Source: JAXJQF01 sp036311285
GTDB lineage: Bacteria; Pseudomonadota; Gammaproteobacteria; Enterobacterales; Succinivibrionaceae
Direction: 5' to 3'
Assembly (NCBI GenBank): GCA_036311285.1
Contig: JAXJQF010000050.1
Location: 1-10,612 of the forward strand
Length of the DNA: 10,612 nt
In this document: one piece after another, positions 1 to 7,454 of the stretch
How the letters are laid out: the number at the start of each line of letters is the position of its first letter
How positions within the stretch are numbered: the stretch's first letter is position 1
Program-made: the position numbers and the translations under genes
Notes under the pieces: generated by a model
Seen by the model: the letters and a program-made list of their open reading frames with translations, nothing else
Database searches by the model: none
What the model was told of the DNA's origin: nothing

Positions 1-77
1 TCATAATTATTGAGAATTAAATCTGCAATTTTTTCAGAAGCTGGATTTCGCTTAATATCTTTTTTTGCCATATTCAT
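1..77 (-). CDS. IS256-type transposase, N-terminal fragment (runs off the window)
   Basis: This is the 5' end of a leftward reading frame, open to the window edge, beginning M-N-M-A-K-K-D-I-K and continuing with a short helix ending A-D-L-I-L-N-N-Y. A GGAG Shine-Dalgarno sits 4 bases before the ATG at 77; the in-frame ATG at 71 is an alternative. The lysine-rich start followed by an 'x-I-L-x-x-Y' helix resembles the N-terminus of IS256-family (mutator-type) DDE transposases. The call is supported mainly by the terminal-repeat-like sequence about 45 bases upstream (121-143). Only about 25 residues are visible and no catalytic residue is included, so the family is a probable rather than firm call. 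Confidence 0.5.
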   Translation of the reverse strand, partial: MNMAKKDIKRNPASEKIADLILNNY

Positions 78-143
78 ATAACTCCAATTAAGTCTTTAAT
101 ATTAACAGACTTAACAGGAATACACGAATTTTATGTCACACCC
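1..143 (-). mobile_element. IS256-family insertion sequence, left (transposase-proximal) end
   Basis: The stretch combines a leftward transposase start (77) with an outward terminus near 143. Read on the minus strand, the terminus begins GGGTGTGACATAAAATTCG and ends TGTA. From memory this has the look of IS256-family terminal inverted repeats, which carry a G-rich tip followed by a TGACA...AATTxGTGTA core. The element lies downstream of the YgiM-like gene and its terminator, so it does not interrupt a recognisable gene in this window. The opposite end and any 8-9 bp target duplication are outside the window, so the exact boundary is inferred. Confidence 0.55.
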
Positions 144-163
144 AATGATCAAGTATTTATAGA

Positions 164-192
164 AAAATGATGTTGAATATCAACATCATTTT
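164..192 (-). terminator. Intrinsic terminator of the YgiM-like gene
   Basis: A perfect 13-bp inverted repeat (164-176 with 180-192) encloses a 3-base loop. On the minus strand the hairpin is followed by TTTTTCT, giving the U-tract of a Rho-independent terminator about 70 bases past the stop codon at 262. The plus-strand side also ends in a short T-rich run, so it may work in both directions and shield the gene from the neighbouring insertion sequence. Confidence 0.75.
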
Positions 193-261
193 CTCTTTAA
201 TCTCTTATATTTTTCTATTAGTTAATAGTATAACTAAAACTAAATATTTGTAATATAAATA

Positions 262-1047
262 TTAGTAGTAATAGTCATCTCTTCTACCACGTTTTGGTTT
301 AGGAAGATAAACTAAAATTACACCAATTATAATACCAATGAACGCAATAACAGCACCATGTTTCCACCATCTTAACTGCATATCTTGATCTTTTGTTTCA
401 AGCTTTCCTTCTAATTCAGTGTTTAAAGCTGTTAATTCGTTTAATTTTGTTTCTTGTTCTGATTGAATCTTCTGAAGTTTTGAATATTCTTCTTTTAGAT
501 TAGCTAGTTCTTTAGATGTTTGCTTTAATTCTCTAGCGGTTTCGCTATCGATATTGTTTAGCTTGTACTTTAATTTGCTATTTTCTTCTTCAAGAGTAGA
601 TACTCTGTTTCTGAAACTTGGATATTCTTGTACATTTTTAGCACTAACCCATACAGCATCCCCTTTAGGGCCGATTACTTCATAGTAACCGTTAGCTGTT
701 CTTAGAACTTTTAATTTTTCACCAACTTTGATTGTTCCTACGACTCTGTATTGTTTACCAGGTCCTCTAGTTACCCATACTGTGCTGTCATCAGAAACGT
801 ATACATATCCCTTTGTAGGTGGTAATGTGTTTGCTACGTTGTTTACTTCATTTTCTTGTTCTTCAACAACTGTTTCTTTATTATTTGAAGCTGTAGTTTT
901 TTGAGTAGGTTGGTTTTCTACTGCTTGAAGATTTAATTGCACAGGTTCAGAGTCTGAGTTTTCTTCAGATATTACTATTGCTTGTGCATTAAAGCATAGA
1001 GCAGAAAAACAGAAAGCTCCTAAAAAGATGCTCTTAAGATAATTCAT
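262..1047 (-). CDS. ygiM: YgiM-like SH3 domain protein (TIGR04211 type)
   Basis: This is a membrane-anchored periplasmic protein of unknown biochemical role. Its 261 residues read: signal peptide 1-23 with an A-Q-A cleavage site; a polar, acidic linker 24-78; a bacterial SH3-like domain about 80-143 (Y-V-x-V-S-D-D-S-T-V-W-V-T-R-G-P-G start, G-D-A-V-W-V end); a charged coiled coil about 150-222; one membrane segment about 230-248; and a short basic tail R-G-R-R-D-D-Y-Y-Y. SH3b, coiled coil and C-terminal TM in this order is the TIGR04211 architecture of E. coli YgiM, about 206 residues there. The extra length here is mostly the low-complexity linker, and the Tyr-rich last residues are unusual. 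The ATG is preceded by AAAGGA. Its own promoter and terminators on both sides make it monocistronic. Nearness to ygiF and glnE matches the E. coli neighbourhood. The function is not established. Confidence 0.85.
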   Translation of the reverse strand: MNYLKSIFLGAFCFSALCFNAQAIVISEENSDSEPVQLNLQAVENQPTQKTTASNNKETVVEEQENEVNNVANTLPPTKGYVYVSDDSTVWVTRGPGKQYRVVGTIKVGEKLKVLRTANGYYEVIGPKGDAVWVSAKNVQEYPSFRNRVSTLEEENSKLKYKLNNIDSETARELKQTSKELANLKEEYSKLQKIQSEQETKLNELTALNTELEGKLETKDQDMQLRWWKHGAVIAFIGIIIGVILVYLPKPKRGRRDDYYY

Positions 1048-1087
1048 GTTTATTCCTTTCTTAATTAGTCCTTTAAAATTTTGTAGT

Positions 1088-1116
1088 ATTTTACTTAAAA
1101 AGAAAAATTGTTACAA
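1088..1116 (-). promoter_or_regulatory. Sigma70-type promoter for the YgiM-like gene
   Basis: On the minus strand TTGTAA (1116-1111) and TAAAAT (1093-1088) are separated by exactly 17 bases. They match the consensus at 4 of 6 and 5 of 6 positions. The site lies between the PiT terminator and the ygiM start codon, leaving a leader of roughly 30 bases. In AT-rich DNA such matches arise by chance, so this is a prediction from position and spacing. Confidence 0.5.
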
Positions 1117-1123
1117 GTATAAG

Positions 1124-1156
1124 AAAAGACCTCAGCAAAAAAAGCTAAGGTCTTTT
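1124..1156 (-). terminator. Intrinsic terminator of the DUF47-PiT operon
   Basis: AAAAGACCT plus AGC (1124-1136) pairs with GCT plus AGGTCTTTT (1144-1156), with one internal mismatch and a 7-base all-A loop. Read on the minus strand the right arm ends in TTTTCTT, a typical Rho-independent terminator. It starts about 25 bases after the transporter stop codon and separates the phosphate operon from the YgiM-like gene. Confidence 0.8.
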
Positions 1157-1180
1157 AATTATTTTGTGATATTAAAGTAA

Positions 1181-2464
1181 CTATATAAATAAATGTAGTA
1201 TATATTTGAATGTAATGAAGAATATGATAGCAAGCACAGCTCCTACAGGTAAGGTGATTACCCATGAAATAACAATGTTTCTAACCATTGTTAAGTTAAT
1301 GGCTGCGATACCTCTAGCTAAACCAACACCCATGATTGCACCAACTAATGTTTGAGTTGTAGAGATTGGTAAACCTGTTCCTGATGCTAAAACTACTGTA
1401 CTAGCTGTTGCTAATTGAGCAGCAAAACCACGGCTAGGGGTTAAGCTTGTAATTCCAGAACCTAAGGTACTCATTACTTTATAACCAAAAGTTGCTAAGC
1501 CTATAACCATTGCGATACCACCTAATGGTAATATCCATGGAGCAATCCCCATTTCTTTACTAATATTACCACCTGATTGAATTACATTAGTAATACAAGC
1601 TAAAGGTCCAATTGCGTTTGCTACATCGTTAGAACCATGGGCAAAAGCCATTGCACATGCTGTTATAAGCATAAGAATTGAAAAAACTTTTTCTACATTA
1701 CCGTAGTGCTTTTTAGCTTCGCTAGTTTTTTCAAACTTCTTATATTTAAGAATAACCCACGAAATAACAGCGCAGATTGCGGCGATTATGATACTTAACA
1801 TCCAACCTTCGCTTGTTGTTAAAATGATGTCTACATGCTTTAAACCTTTTTGTATTGTAACAACTGTTATTACTAAAATTGTTAAGAATACATAAAACGG
1901 AGCAATTCTTTTAGCATGTCTTAATGGGTGAAATCTACAGAATATATATCTTTGGATATGCATAAATAAAAGGAATGCAATAATACCTGCGAGAAGCGGA
2001 GTAATGATCCAAGAGCCAACAATTCCAGAGAACATGCCCCAATTGATTGCTTCCATTCCACATGTTACAGCTCCAAATCCTACAATCGCACCAACGATAG
2101 TATGAGTTGTTGATACAGGCCATGAGAAGTATGAAGCAACGATTAACCAAACACCTGCAGCTAAAAGAGATGATATCATACCAATAACTAGATCTGCAGG
2201 AGGAATAGGGAAGTCTTTTGAAATTATTCCGTCTTGAATTGTTGAAACAACTTCACCGCCGGCAAAATAAGCACCACAAAATTCAAAGATCATAGCTATG
2301 ATGATTGCTTGTTTGATTGTGATTGTTTTAGTGCCTACAGATGTTCCCATGGCATTGGCTACATCATTTGCACCGATCCCCCAAGCCATAAAAAATGCAA
2401 ATATAGCAGCAATTATTATAAAAATGTTTCCGTTGGCTAATATAAAACTTAATAATTCATTCAT
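1181..2464 (-). CDS. pit: PiT-family low-affinity inorganic phosphate transporter
   Basis: This inner-membrane carrier imports inorganic phosphate or metal-phosphate, driven by an ion gradient. The 427 residues are mostly hydrophobic helices and show the internal duplication of the PiT (SLC20-like) family. The N-terminal half has G-A-N-D-V-A-N-A at 31-38 and P-V-S-T-T-H-T-I-V-G-A at 116-126. The C-terminal half repeats them as G-S-N-D-V-A-N-A at 277-284 and P-I-S-T-T-Q-T-L-V-G-A at 366-376. A charged cytoplasmic loop about 241-256 separates the halves. It is shorter than E. coli PitA (about 499 residues, from memory), mainly through a smaller central loop, and is intact. GAGAGG precedes the ATG. 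It lies 16 bases after the DUF47 gene on the same strand, so the two are surely co-transcribed. The pairing with DUF47 is a widespread phosphate-uptake arrangement. Whether it uses H+ or Na+ cannot be told here. Confidence 0.95.
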   Translation of the reverse strand: MNELLSFILANGNIFIIIAAIFAFFMAWGIGANDVANAMGTSVGTKTITIKQAIIIAMIFEFCGAYFAGGEVVSTIQDGIISKDFPIPPADLVIGMISSLLAAGVWLIVASYFSWPVSTTHTIVGAIVGFGAVTCGMEAINWGMFSGIVGSWIITPLLAGIIAFLLFMHIQRYIFCRFHPLRHAKRIAPFYVFLTILVITVVTIQKGLKHVDIILTTSEGWMLSIIIAAICAVISWVILKYKKFEKTSEAKKHYGNVEKVFSILMLITACAMAFAHGSNDVANAIGPLACITNVIQSGGNISKEMGIAPWILPLGGIAMVIGLATFGYKVMSTLGSGITSLTPSRGFAAQLATASTVVLASGTGLPISTTQTLVGAIMGVGLARGIAAINLTMVRNIVISWVITLPVGAVLAIIFFITFKYILHLFI

Positions 2465-2480
2465 ATTTATTTAGCCTCTC

Positions 2481-3158
2481 TTATGTTTTTGAAATCATTA
2501 ATTCTAGTCGCGAACCAACTCTTTGAGCTTGATCTGCTAGATCACCAATTTTATCAAGTACTTTATAAAGGAACATTGCATCAATAGGATTTAGTTCACT
2601 TTCTCTGAGATATAAATTGTGTCTTAATGAAATTTGGATATGATCTGTATCATCTTCAATTGAATCAAGGTCTCTTACCATGCCTTCGACAATGTTAATT
2701 TCCTTGCCTCTGAAACCTGTTTCTAATAGGTCTTCTAATTCTTCGATTACTTTAGTAGCTAATTCTGTAGCATCTAAGCATCTGTTTACGTATTTTATGA
2801 ATTCTTCTTTTACATCTTTTGGAATTTTAAGTTGTCTTCCTAGCATAATTCCTGCGATGTCTTTAGCTTTGTTTGCGATTTTATCTTGTTGAGTAAGCAG
2901 TTCTAATAGATCTGTTCTATCTACTGGCATAAATAGAGAATTTGGAAGATTTATGCGAATTTCTCTTTTTAGTTTATCAGCCTCTTTTTCTAAGCTGCTG
3001 ATTTGATGTTGTACTTCTTTAGCTTTTTCCCATGTGTCACTAAAAACACATTCGAAGAAAGAAGGTAACAAACTACAGCATTCGTGAACTTTCTTGATAT
3101 GTTCGTTTAAAGGCTGAAGAGGTGATTTAGCAAAAAGGTTAAAAAAATTTACTTGCAT
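2481..3158 (-). CDS. DUF47/TIGR00153 PhoU-like protein
   Basis: This all-helical cytoplasmic protein of 225 residues belongs to the DUF47 family, which is related to PhoU and is usually encoded next to PiT transporters; it is presumed to control or assist transport. Visible landmarks are the opening M-Q-V-N-F-F-N-L-F-A-K-S-P, common for this family; the repeated acidic/basic helices E-K-E-A-D-K-L-K (57-64) and Q-D-K-I-A-N-K-A-K-D-I-A (91-102); an acidic patch D-S-I-E-D-D-T-D (165-172); and the last helix D-K-I-G-D-L-A-D-Q-A (202-211). The spaced E/D residues resemble the metal-binding E/D-x-x-x-D motifs of PhoU. It is full length and the first gene of a two-gene operon with the PiT transporter. 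AGGA lies 8-9 bases before the ATG, and a promoter is visible at 3198-3226. Its exact mechanism is not established in the family. Confidence 0.9.
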   Translation of the reverse strand: MQVNFFNLFAKSPLQPLNEHIKKVHECCSLLPSFFECVFSDTWEKAKEVQHQISSLEKEADKLKREIRINLPNSLFMPVDRTDLLELLTQQDKIANKAKDIAGIMLGRQLKIPKDVKEEFIKYVNRCLDATELATKVIEELEDLLETGFRGKEINIVEGMVRDLDSIEDDTDHIQISLRHNLYLRESELNPIDAMFLYKVLDKIGDLADQAQRVGSRLELMISKT

Positions 3159-3177
3159 TTGTAATTTCCTATTTGTT

Positions 3178-3199
3178 AAATGTTATCTGTGTCACAAAT
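3178..3199. promoter_or_regulatory. Candidate CRP/FNR-like operator at the phosphate operon start
   Basis: On the minus strand the half-site TGTGA is followed six bases later by TAACA (consensus TCACA), flanked by ATT and TTT. This gives a 22-bp CRP-like site with one mismatch in the ten core positions. It lies just downstream of the predicted -10, around the transcription start, so if real it would be expected to repress. A single site in AT-rich DNA is weak evidence. Confidence 0.35.
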
Positions 3200-3226
3200 G
3201 TTATTAGATTTAACGGATGACGTCAA
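3198..3226 (-). promoter_or_regulatory. Promoter of the DUF47-PiT operon
   Basis: On the minus strand TTGACG (3226-3221, 5 of 6 matches to the -35 consensus) and TAACAT (3203-3198, 4 of 6) are separated by 17 bases. A run of ten T (A on the plus strand, 3228-3237) and further A/T-rich DNA lies directly upstream, as in an UP element. The -35 overlaps the perfect palindrome TGACGTCA (3218-3225). The predicted leader is about 35 bases. Confidence 0.55.
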
Positions 3227-3270
3227 CAAAAAAAAAATGAAAAATTAAAATTATTTATACTTAGTATATA

Positions 3271-3300
3271 TTGATAAATGCTATATAACAAAAATAATTA
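3271..3300 (+). promoter_or_regulatory. Possible promoter of ygiF
   Basis: TTGATA (3271-3276) and TAATTA (3295-3300) are 18 bases apart, ending about 33 bases before the ygiF ATG. Several other AT-rich hexamers in this divergent region would score similarly, so the assignment is tentative. Confidence 0.3.
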
Positions 3301-3332
3301 TTTGAAATTTAGCGTGAATTTAGGAACAAGAA

Positions 3333-4361
3333 ATGAGTAGCGAAATAGAAGTAAAAATGATGGTAGAGCGCGGAACTTATACCGTGCTTAAAAATTTGAT
3401 TGATAGTATAGGTTTGCATGTTGTTAAGGAAGAAAGTTTGAGACTTTCTAACTTCTATTATGATACTCCAAAATTAGAACTACAACAGAATGGTATCGCT
3501 TTACGTGTAAGAAAGACAAACAAAGATTATGAGATGACTATTAAGACAAAGACACAAGGAGTAAGTGATAATGGAGGGGTTCACATTCATCCTGAATACA
3601 ATGTAAAACTTTATGAAAAACCATCAGTACCTAACTTGCTATTGTTCCCAAAAGAAATCTTTGCAAATATTAATTTACCACTTGTACAAAGTGAACTAAA
3701 TGAGAATATGTCTCAGGAATGTATTAGACATGTATTGCTTCTATCAAATAAAAAGCAAGGAGATGGAGAGTGTTTTGTTGTTGAAGTTTGTTTTGATGAA
3801 ATTTTATACAAGAGTAAAAACAACAATAGTATTTCTAGTAAGGAAGTTGAATTTGAATTAAAGGTAGGAACCTTATGTGCCTTAGAATTGTTTGTAAATA
3901 AGTTTCTAGATATTTGCTCTCAAAATGGAAAAGATATTAGAGTAAGGTTAGGAACATTAAGTAAGATGTACCGAGCAGCTATTTATGCTGGGATTGCAGA
4001 TGTCCCAAATGGTATAGCTTGTCCAGATGTAGATCCTAATAATTTATTAGAGAGTATAAAAAAACTGTGGCGTTGCTTTGATTCTAACGAGAATGAGTAT
4101 TTGTTTTTAGAGAATTTCAGTGCACTTGATAATTTAAAATATTGTATCAAAACTTTTGCTAATCTTTTAAATTCAATGGATTTAGATAATGTAGAAGAAG
4201 ACTATAGACATCCTTTAGTGTTATTAAAGAGTATTTTAGTTGGTGTTTATCTTGAAACATGGAATAGTGTTGATAATATTGATTTAACAAAGAGGTTATT
4301 GGCTTTCCCTCCATTTGTAAAATCTCGTTTAGCTATGAATTTTGCAGCAATAAAACAATAA
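3333..4361 (+). CDS. ygiF: CYTH-domain inorganic triphosphatase (YgiF family)
   Basis: This is a cytoplasmic triphosphate-tunnel metalloenzyme expected to hydrolyse tripolyphosphate to phosphate and diphosphate with a divalent metal. The N-terminal CYTH domain (about 1-215 of 342) shows the signature E-x-E-x-K at 4-8, Y-Y-D-T-P (42-46), the basic strand G-I-A-L-R-V-R-K (54-61), M-T-I-K-T-K (68-73), the acidic strands E-V-C-F-D-E (151-156) and E-V-E-F-E-L-K (171-177), and K-M-Y-R-A (211-215). E. coli YgiF is about 433 residues with a C-terminal CHAD helical domain. Here only about 110 residues follow the CYTH part, so the CHAD region looks shortened and weakly conserved. AGGAA lies 6 bases before the ATG. 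It is followed by glnE, with no terminator seen between them, as in E. coli, so co-transcription is likely. Confidence 0.9.
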   Translation: MSSEIEVKMMVERGTYTVLKNLIDSIGLHVVKEESLRLSNFYYDTPKLELQQNGIALRVRKTNKDYEMTIKTKTQGVSDNGGVHIHPEYNVKLYEKPSVPNLLLFPKEIFANINLPLVQSELNENMSQECIRHVLLLSNKKQGDGECFVVEVCFDEILYKSKNNNSISSKEVEFELKVGTLCALELFVNKFLDICSQNGKDIRVRLGTLSKMYRAAIYAGIADVPNGIACPDVDPNNLLESIKKLWRCFDSNENEYLFLENFSALDNLKYCIKTFANLLNSMDLDNVEEDYRHPLVLLKSILVGVYLETWNSVDNIDLTKRLLAFPPFVKSRLAMNFAAIKQ

Positions 4362-4476
4362 AGTATACATCATTCTTTAAACTTAATCAGTTGTATAAGC
4401 TTTTAGGTTTAGTCTATGTATTTATAGTTTTATCTGAATCTAAATGGATTGGTTAAAACTTTCAAAGGATATAACT

Positions 4477-7341
4477 ATGAAAATAACTCCGTTAATGCAA
4501 GAACAATCAAGTAAGAGCATATCTAGATTATTAGAGTGTTCTAATGACGAACAAAAACAACTTTTTGAAAATCATAGAAGTAAAATAGAAGAGATATTTG
4601 CATTATCAGATTTTATAGCAACAAGCTGTATCCGCACACCAGACATTCTTCAAAAAGTTTTAACAACAGGTTTATTAGATAATAAGAATCGAGCGTCAAC
4701 TTTTGCTCAAGAGTTAGATGAAATTCTCTCAAAAACTAATGATGAAAATTCACTAAAACGCCAGATTAGACGTTTTAGATGTGAAAAAATGATGTGTATA
4801 GCATGGAATGATATGCTAGGCAATTTTTCATTAGATGAATGTTTTGCTGAGTTATCATATCTTGCGGAAATAATCATTGTTAAGGTGTTAGAACATCTTT
4901 ATAAACAAATGTGTAAAGTTAATGGTACCCCAATCGGCGAGTTCAGTGGAAAAGAACAAAAGATGCTTGTTATAGGTATGGGGAAGCTTGGTGGAAGAGA
5001 GTTAAACTTTTCATCAGACATTGATTTAATTTTTTGTTACCCAGAGAGAGGTGAGACTGTTGGTGGTCGCCGCTCTATTGATAACCAATTATTTTTTACT
5101 CGTCTAGGCCAACAGTTTATTCAAGTGCTTGATCAGAAAACTCAAGATGGTCAAGTTTATAGAGTAGACATGAGACTTCGTCCATTTGGAGACAGTGGAC
5201 CGTTAGTAAGTTCTTTTGCTGCACTTGAAACCTATTACTTACAGCATGGCCGTTCGTGGGAACGATATGCAATGGTAAAAGGTAGGGTATTAGGTGATGA
5301 AAGTGAGGAGACTAAAGAACTAATGTCAATGCTTCGTCCTTTTGTCTTTAGAAGATACTTGGACTTTAGTGCAATTGAATCATTAAGAAAAATGAAGAGC
5401 TTAATTGAAGCTGAAGTAAGAAGAAGGCAATTAAGTGATAATTTTAAGCTTGGAAAAGGTGGAATAAGAGAAATAGAGTTTATAGCTCAAGTATTTCAAC
5501 TTATGCGTGGTGGTAGAGATAAGACTCTACAGGAACGTCATTTATTAACAGTTATAGAAAAATTAAAAAACTGTGGATGTATTGAAGAGCATGTTGCAGA
5601 CATGCTAGTTAGGTGTTATACGTTTTTAAGGAGAACTGAAAACCTTTTACAAGAAATTAATGATGAACAAACTCAAACCTTACCTTCAAAGCAAATAGAC
5701 CAAGAACGTTTAGCTTCATTACTTGGTTTTGAAGATTATTGTGAGTTTTTAAGTAATATTGATTCTGTAATGAAGGATGTAAACGCTGAGTTCTCTTTAC
5801 TAATAAGTGATCCTGAAAATCAGGTTGAAGAAGAAAATTCGGTTTTTGCTGATCTATGGTTATTACCTTTAAAAAATGATGAAATTTCTAAAATAATTGA
5901 ATCAAGCTTTAAGGATAACTCCAACAAAGAAGAATTTATTGATAGCTTTCAGTTTTTTAAAAAGGAATGTACTAATAAACCTATAAGCTCAAGAGGTAGA
6001 GAGATTTTAAATAAGTTAGTTCCTTTAATTCTATCTAAAATCTCTGAAATGCCTAATCGAGTATATGAGACTTTTAATAGAATATCGGGATTGTTTTTAA
6101 AAATAGTACTTAGAACAACATATTTACAATTAATTGTTGAAAACATTGGAGTATGTGAGCATCTAATTAAGCTTTGTTCAGGGTCGAAGCTTATAGCTCA
6201 GCAACTTACTGAGCATCCTGTACTTTTAGACGAGCTTTTAATGCCAAACGCACTTTATAAACCTACTCGTTTAGATGATTATCCTCAAGAACTTAGAGAG
6301 TTTATGCTTCGTGTTGATGCAAACGACCTTGAAAGACAAATGGAAACTTTGCGTCAATTTAAACAAATTCAACTTTTGAGAATTTGTGCCTCTGATTTGG
6401 TTGGAGCGTTACCTTTAATGAAAGTAAGCGATAACCTTACATTCTTAGCTCAAACTATACTAGAAAGTGTTGTAAACTTAACTTGGGCTCAGTTGGTAGA
6501 GAAATATGGTGAACCTTCTAATTCAATAAAGAACGGAGATAAAGGTCTTTGTGTTATAGGTTATGGTAAGTTTGGGGGAATAGAACTTGGCTATAATTCA
6601 GACCTTGATCTTGTATTCTTATGTGATGATGACCTTGATGGTGAAACTAGTGGTGATAATAGCGTTTCAGACCGTATGTTCTACGGACGTTTTGCGCAAA
6701 GACTAATGCATTTATTTAGTACAAGATTATCGTCAGGTATCTTGTATGATGTCGATGCTAGACTTCGTCCAGAAGGTGTTAGTGGTCCGTTAATTTGTAC
6801 AATTTCAGCCTATGAAAACTATTTAAAAACAAAATCATGGACTTGGGAACAACAGGCTCTTGTTAGAGCTAGAGCTGTTTTAGGTCCAGAACGTTTGACC
6901 TCTAGATTCAATAAAATTAGAGAATGCGTATTGCGTACTCAAAGAGATGATGAAAAGCTTAGAGAAGAAGTTCTTTCTATGCGCAAGAAGATGCGTGTAA
7001 GCAAAGGACCAGCCACAGCCTTTGATATAAAACAAGGGGTAGGTGGAATGGTAGATATCGAGTTTATTACTCAATACCTAGTTTTAAAATACTCAAGTAA
7101 ATTTCCTGATTTTGTATTATGGTCTGATAACGTACGTATTTTAGATGAATGTGCAAGACTTGGTATATTAGAACAAGGGTCTGTTGATGACTTAAAGGAA
7201 TCATATATTGCAATTAGAAATGTAGGTCATCGTATGAACCTTCAAGGCATAACTAGAATAGTATTTGATGACGAACTTGATGTATATCGAGATAAGGTTA
7301 CTAGATTGTGGAAACAAGTGTTTAACATCACTGAAGTGTAA
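4477..7341 (+). CDS. glnE: Bifunctional glutamine synthetase adenylyltransferase/adenylyl-removing enzyme
   Basis: GlnE adds AMP to, or phosphorolytically removes it from, a tyrosine of glutamine synthetase according to PII state, so it sets nitrogen assimilation. Numbering from the chosen start, the protein has 954 residues and two nucleotidyltransferase domains. The N-terminal removase has G-K-L-G-G-R-E-L-N-F-S-S-D-I-D with catalytic-type Asp181/Asp183, followed by V-D-M-R-L-R-P-F-G. The C-terminal adenylylase has G-K-F-G-G-I-E-L-G-Y-N-S-D-L-D with Asp709/Asp711, followed by V-D-A-R-L-R-P-E-G. The frame opens at an ATG at 4444, but that codon has no Shine-Dalgarno. The ATG at 4477 has AAAGGA 7 bases upstream. 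With it, both Asp pairs sit exactly 8 residues later than in the 946-residue E. coli enzyme (from memory). The gene lies 115 bases after ygiF; a weak promoter-like pair (TTGTAT 4391, TATGTA 4415) lies in the gap. Confidence 0.96.
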   Translation: MKITPLMQEQSSKSISRLLECSNDEQKQLFENHRSKIEEIFALSDFIATSCIRTPDILQKVLTTGLLDNKNRASTFAQELDEILSKTNDENSLKRQIRRFRCEKMMCIAWNDMLGNFSLDECFAELSYLAEIIIVKVLEHLYKQMCKVNGTPIGEFSGKEQKMLVIGMGKLGGRELNFSSDIDLIFCYPERGETVGGRRSIDNQLFFTRLGQQFIQVLDQKTQDGQVYRVDMRLRPFGDSGPLVSSFAALETYYLQHGRSWERYAMVKGRVLGDESEETKELMSMLRPFVFRRYLDFSAIESLRKMKSLIEAEVRRRQLSDNFKLGKGGIREIEFIAQVFQLMRGGRDKTLQERHLLTVIEKLKNCGCIEEHVADMLVRCYTFLRRTENLLQEINDEQTQTLPSKQIDQERLASLLGFEDYCEFLSNIDSVMKDVNAEFSLLISDPENQVEEENSVFADLWLLPLKNDEISKIIESSFKDNSNKEEFIDSFQFFKKECTNKPISSRGREILNKLVPLILSKISEMPNRVYETFNRISGLFLKIVLRTTYLQLIVENIGVCEHLIKLCSGSKLIAQQLTEHPVLLDELLMPNALYKPTRLDDYPQELREFMLRVDANDLERQMETLRQFKQIQLLRICASDLVGALPLMKVSDNLTFLAQTILESVVNLTWAQLVEKYGEPSNSIKNGDKGLCVIGYGKFGGIELGYNSDLDLVFLCDDDLDGETSGDNSVSDRMFYGRFAQRLMHLFSTRLSSGILYDVDARLRPEGVSGPLICTISAYENYLKTKSWTWEQQALVRARAVLGPERLTSRFNKIRECVLRTQRDDEKLREEVLSMRKKMRVSKGPATAFDIKQGVGGMVDIEFITQYLVLKYSSKFPDFVLWSDNVRILDECARLGILEQGSVDDLKESYIAIRNVGHRMNLQGITRIVFDDELDVYRDKVTRLWKQVFNITEV

Positions 7342-7394
7342 ACCTTGTTATATAGAGAGAGCGTAGTCTTTATTATTTAACGAACATAAAATAA

Positions 7395-7422
7395 AATTTG
7401 GGAAGTTTTTTCTTCCCAAGTT
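7395..7422. terminator. Bidirectional terminator between glnE and lpxL
   Basis: TTGGGAAG (7398-7405) and CTTCCCAA (7412-7419) form a perfect 8-bp stem with a loop of six T. It extends by one G-U and two A-U pairs to 7395/7422. On the minus strand it is followed by a T-rich run, and on the plus strand by a weaker T/A-rich run. Its place between converging genes fits shared termination of glnE and the acyltransferase gene. Confidence 0.75.
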
Positions 7423-7454
7423 GTTATATTTGCAGGTTTTACATTATATCTACT

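Noticed and set aside
2680..2892. Plus-strand open frame inside the DUF47 gene
   Set aside because: It lies antisense to a clearly conserved protein, has no ribosome site and resembles nothing; it is a shadow of the real gene.
3181..3200. CTGTGTCAC as half of a Pho box upstream of the phosphate operon
   Set aside because: Only one imperfect half-site is present, with no second CTGTCA-type repeat at 11-base spacing; the CRP-like reading fits better and is itself weak.
4444..4476. Upstream ATG adding 11 residues to GlnE
   Set aside because: No Shine-Dalgarno precedes it, while the ATG at 4477 has AAAGGA at good spacing and gives a length matching E. coli GlnE.
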